Shown here: positions 4,380-5,630 of the stretch, piece after piece
Layout: the number at the start of each line of letters is the position of its first letter
Numbering within the stretch: position 1 is the first letter of the stretch
Source of the DNA: Rhodospirillales bacterium
GTDB lineage: Bacteria; Pseudomonadota; Alphaproteobacteria; Rhodospirillales; Casp-alpha2
DNA: 5,630 nucleotides
Reading direction: 5' to 3'
Assembly (NCBI GenBank): GCA_018664265.1
Contig: JABJOR010000450.1
Coordinates: 1 to 5,630 of the forward strand
Made by a program: the position numbers and the translations under genes
The notes under the pieces: generated by a model
Seen by the model: the letters and a program-made list of their open reading frames with translations, nothing else
Database searches by the model: none
Told to the model about the DNA's origin: nothing

Positions 4380-5630
4380 CTATATTTCAAGCCCGACTTT
4401 AAAGCCTTCGAACACAGCTTCTTCTACGGTGCGTGGTGCAAGGCAATCTCCGGCCAGGTAAACTTCAATACCCATTTCACGTAAATCGTCTTCAAATGGA
4501 TTGACGGGGATATGGCCTTGACTGAGGACAAGTGTGTCAACATTCTCACACACAACAGGCTCTTCACTCATGGTGTGTTGAAGATAGACAGTATCTTCAT
4601 CCGCACCAAACAAGCGCACATAAGGGATCATTTCAACACCAAGCTTGTGTAAACGCCCGATGCTCGAGTCCCGAACATACATGGGAATTGTTTGGCCCGG
4701 CATATAACCGTTTACGGCCAAACGAACATGGCAGCCTTCCGTTGCCAATTTTTCAGCAATACCAATACCGATCCAGTCCGCACGCCAGTCTGTAACGACA
4801 ACAGAGCCGCCCACATTGACTTCATTGCGCAATATTTGCCATGCATCTACGACGTGGGCTGTGTCGTCGCCCTCAAAATCAGGACGGCGAGGGGAGGCAC
4901 CTGTTGCAAGAACAACGCAATCCGGGTTTTCAGCCTTGATCTGTTCAAGATTGATCTCACTGTTAAGACAAACAGTGACACCGGAAAGCTGCATTTCTTG
5001 CATCAAGTTTGTAATGGCACCGCCAAATTCTGCTCGGGTTGGTAACAATTGAGCCAACAAGACCTGCCCCCCTAATTGAGCAGTCTTTTCATGCAGTGTT
5101 ACGTGGTGACCGCGTTGTGCTGCAATAACGGCAGTCTTCATACCTGCCGGGCCGCCGCCAATAACCATTACGGTTTTGATTTCGTTCGCTGGTTCCATAG
5201 TACCATAACGTAACTCACGTCCGGATACGGGATTTTGAATACAGGATATGGGAAAGCCACCATGAAAGTGCCCAATGCAAGCTTGATTGCATCCAATGCA
5301 GGCCCGTATATCATCAGCGTGTCCGGACTGTGCTTTGTTTGGCATTTCGGGATCGCTGATCATGGCGCGGGTCATGCCGCACATATCAGCTTGTTTGCTA
5401 TCTAAAATCTGCTCGGCTATTTGGGGCTGGTTAATACGTCCGGTAACAATGACAGGGATATTCGTGTTGGCTTTAATGGCCGCTGCAAAAGGAGCTGTGT
5501 AACCTGTATCCAATGTCATCGGTGGAACAATATGGACAGAACCTGTCAATGTTGAAGACGATCCGGCAGCAACACTGAGATAATCTAAAATACCATCACT
5601 ATCTAATTCAGTGCAAATGGAAATCATAGC
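4380..5630 (-). CDS. TMADH/N-methylproline-demethylase-type FMN/4Fe-4S/FAD oxidoreductase, C-terminal part
   Basis: The frame is open to the right edge, so the N-terminus is missing; relatives are about 650-730 residues, and some 416 codons are here. Numbered from the Met codon at 5627, residues 1-100 are the end of the FMN-binding TIM barrel (PVIVTGRI at 58-65, DMCGMTRAMISDP at 81-93). CIGCNQACIGHFHGGFPISC (110-129) carries the four cluster cysteines 110, 113, 117 and 129. VMVIGGGPAG (153-162) is the dinucleotide-binding start of the second domain, with Glu180 after it, and LAGDCLAPRTVEEAVFEG (391-408) is the closing flavin/ADP motif. The middle segment VVVTDWRADWIGIGIAEKLA (276-295) lacks the usual GxGxxG, as in trimethylamine dehydrogenase. 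The family includes trimethylamine/dimethylamine dehydrogenases, dimethylglycine and N-methylproline demethylases and dienoyl-CoA reductase. The C-terminal motif favours an N-demethylating member, but the substrate pocket is largely outside the window. Confidence 0.9.
   Translation of the reverse strand, partial: AMISICTELDSDGILDYLSVAAGSSSTLTGSVHIVPPMTLDTGYTAPFAAAIKANTNIPVIVTGRINQPQIAEQILDSKQADMCGMTRAMISDPEMPNKAQSGHADDIRACIGCNQACIGHFHGGFPISCIQNPVSGRELRYGTMEPANEIKTVMVIGGGPAGMKTAVIAAQRGHHVTLHEKTAQLGGQVLLAQLLPTRAEFGGAITNLMQEMQLSGVTVCLNSEINLEQIKAENPDCVVLATGASPRRPDFEGDDTAHVVDAWQILRNEVNVGGSVVVTDWRADWIGIGIAEKLATEGCHVRLAVNGYMPGQTIPMYVRDSSIGRLHKLGVEMIPYVRLFGADEDTVYLQHTMSEEPVVCENVDTLVLSQGHIPVNPFEDDLREMGIEVYLAGDCLAPRTVEEAVFEGFKVGLEI

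Noticed and set aside
4532..5052. Plus-strand open frames opposite the flavoprotein gene
   Set aside because: They are shadows of the conserved FAD-domain coding sequence with His/Gln/Cys-rich, implausible products.

Overview
This window looks like chromosomal DNA from an alphaproteobacterium, plausibly marine or aquatic. That rests on family resemblance: an ArsR-methyltransferase fusion regulator directly ahead of metF, a non-pyrrolysine MttB-family methyltransferase, and a trimethylamine-dehydrogenase-type flavoprotein are a typical alphaproteobacterial mix. Genes have moderate GC and the two gene-free stretches are strongly AT-rich. No RNA gene, mobile element or CRISPR array is visible.

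Layout, left to right. (1) Positions 1-65, minus strand: the first 21 codons of cysD (sulfate adenylyltransferase small subunit), running off the left edge. (2) 66-312: AT-rich divergent control region. (3) 313-1914, plus: MttB/COG5598-family corrinoid methyltransferase. (4) 1919-3862, minus: a two-gene operon, a SahR-like ArsR-methyltransferase regulator followed after 21 nt by metF; metF meets mttB tail to tail with a 4-nt gap. (5) 3863-4037: divergent AT-rich control region containing a 36-bp near-perfect palindrome over the predicted regulator promoter. (6) 4038 (or 4050)-4376, plus: an unrecognised acidic, probably helical protein of 108-112 residues. (7) 4380-5630, minus: the C-terminal part of an FMN/4Fe-4S/FAD oxidoreductase of the trimethylamine dehydrogenase / dimethylglycine / N-methylproline demethylase group, cut by the right edge.

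How the genes may work together: MttB-family proteins move a methyl group from a quaternary or tertiary amine to a corrinoid protein; the methyl group would then reach tetrahydrofolate, where MetF interconverts methyl- and methylene-THF. The TMADH-type enzyme would remove a further N-methyl group oxidatively from the resulting tertiary or secondary amine. SahR senses S-adenosylhomocysteine in characterised proteobacteria and controls methionine/SAM-cycle genes, and cysD feeds sulfur into the same network. So the window reads as a one-carbon, methylated-amine and sulfur metabolism neighbourhood. The substrate is not determined, no corrinoid protein or corrinoid:THF methyltransferase is in the window, and sahR-metF may simply be housekeeping. 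The items most worth following are the palindromic operator, the orphan small protein divergent from it, and the possible two-step demethylation route.
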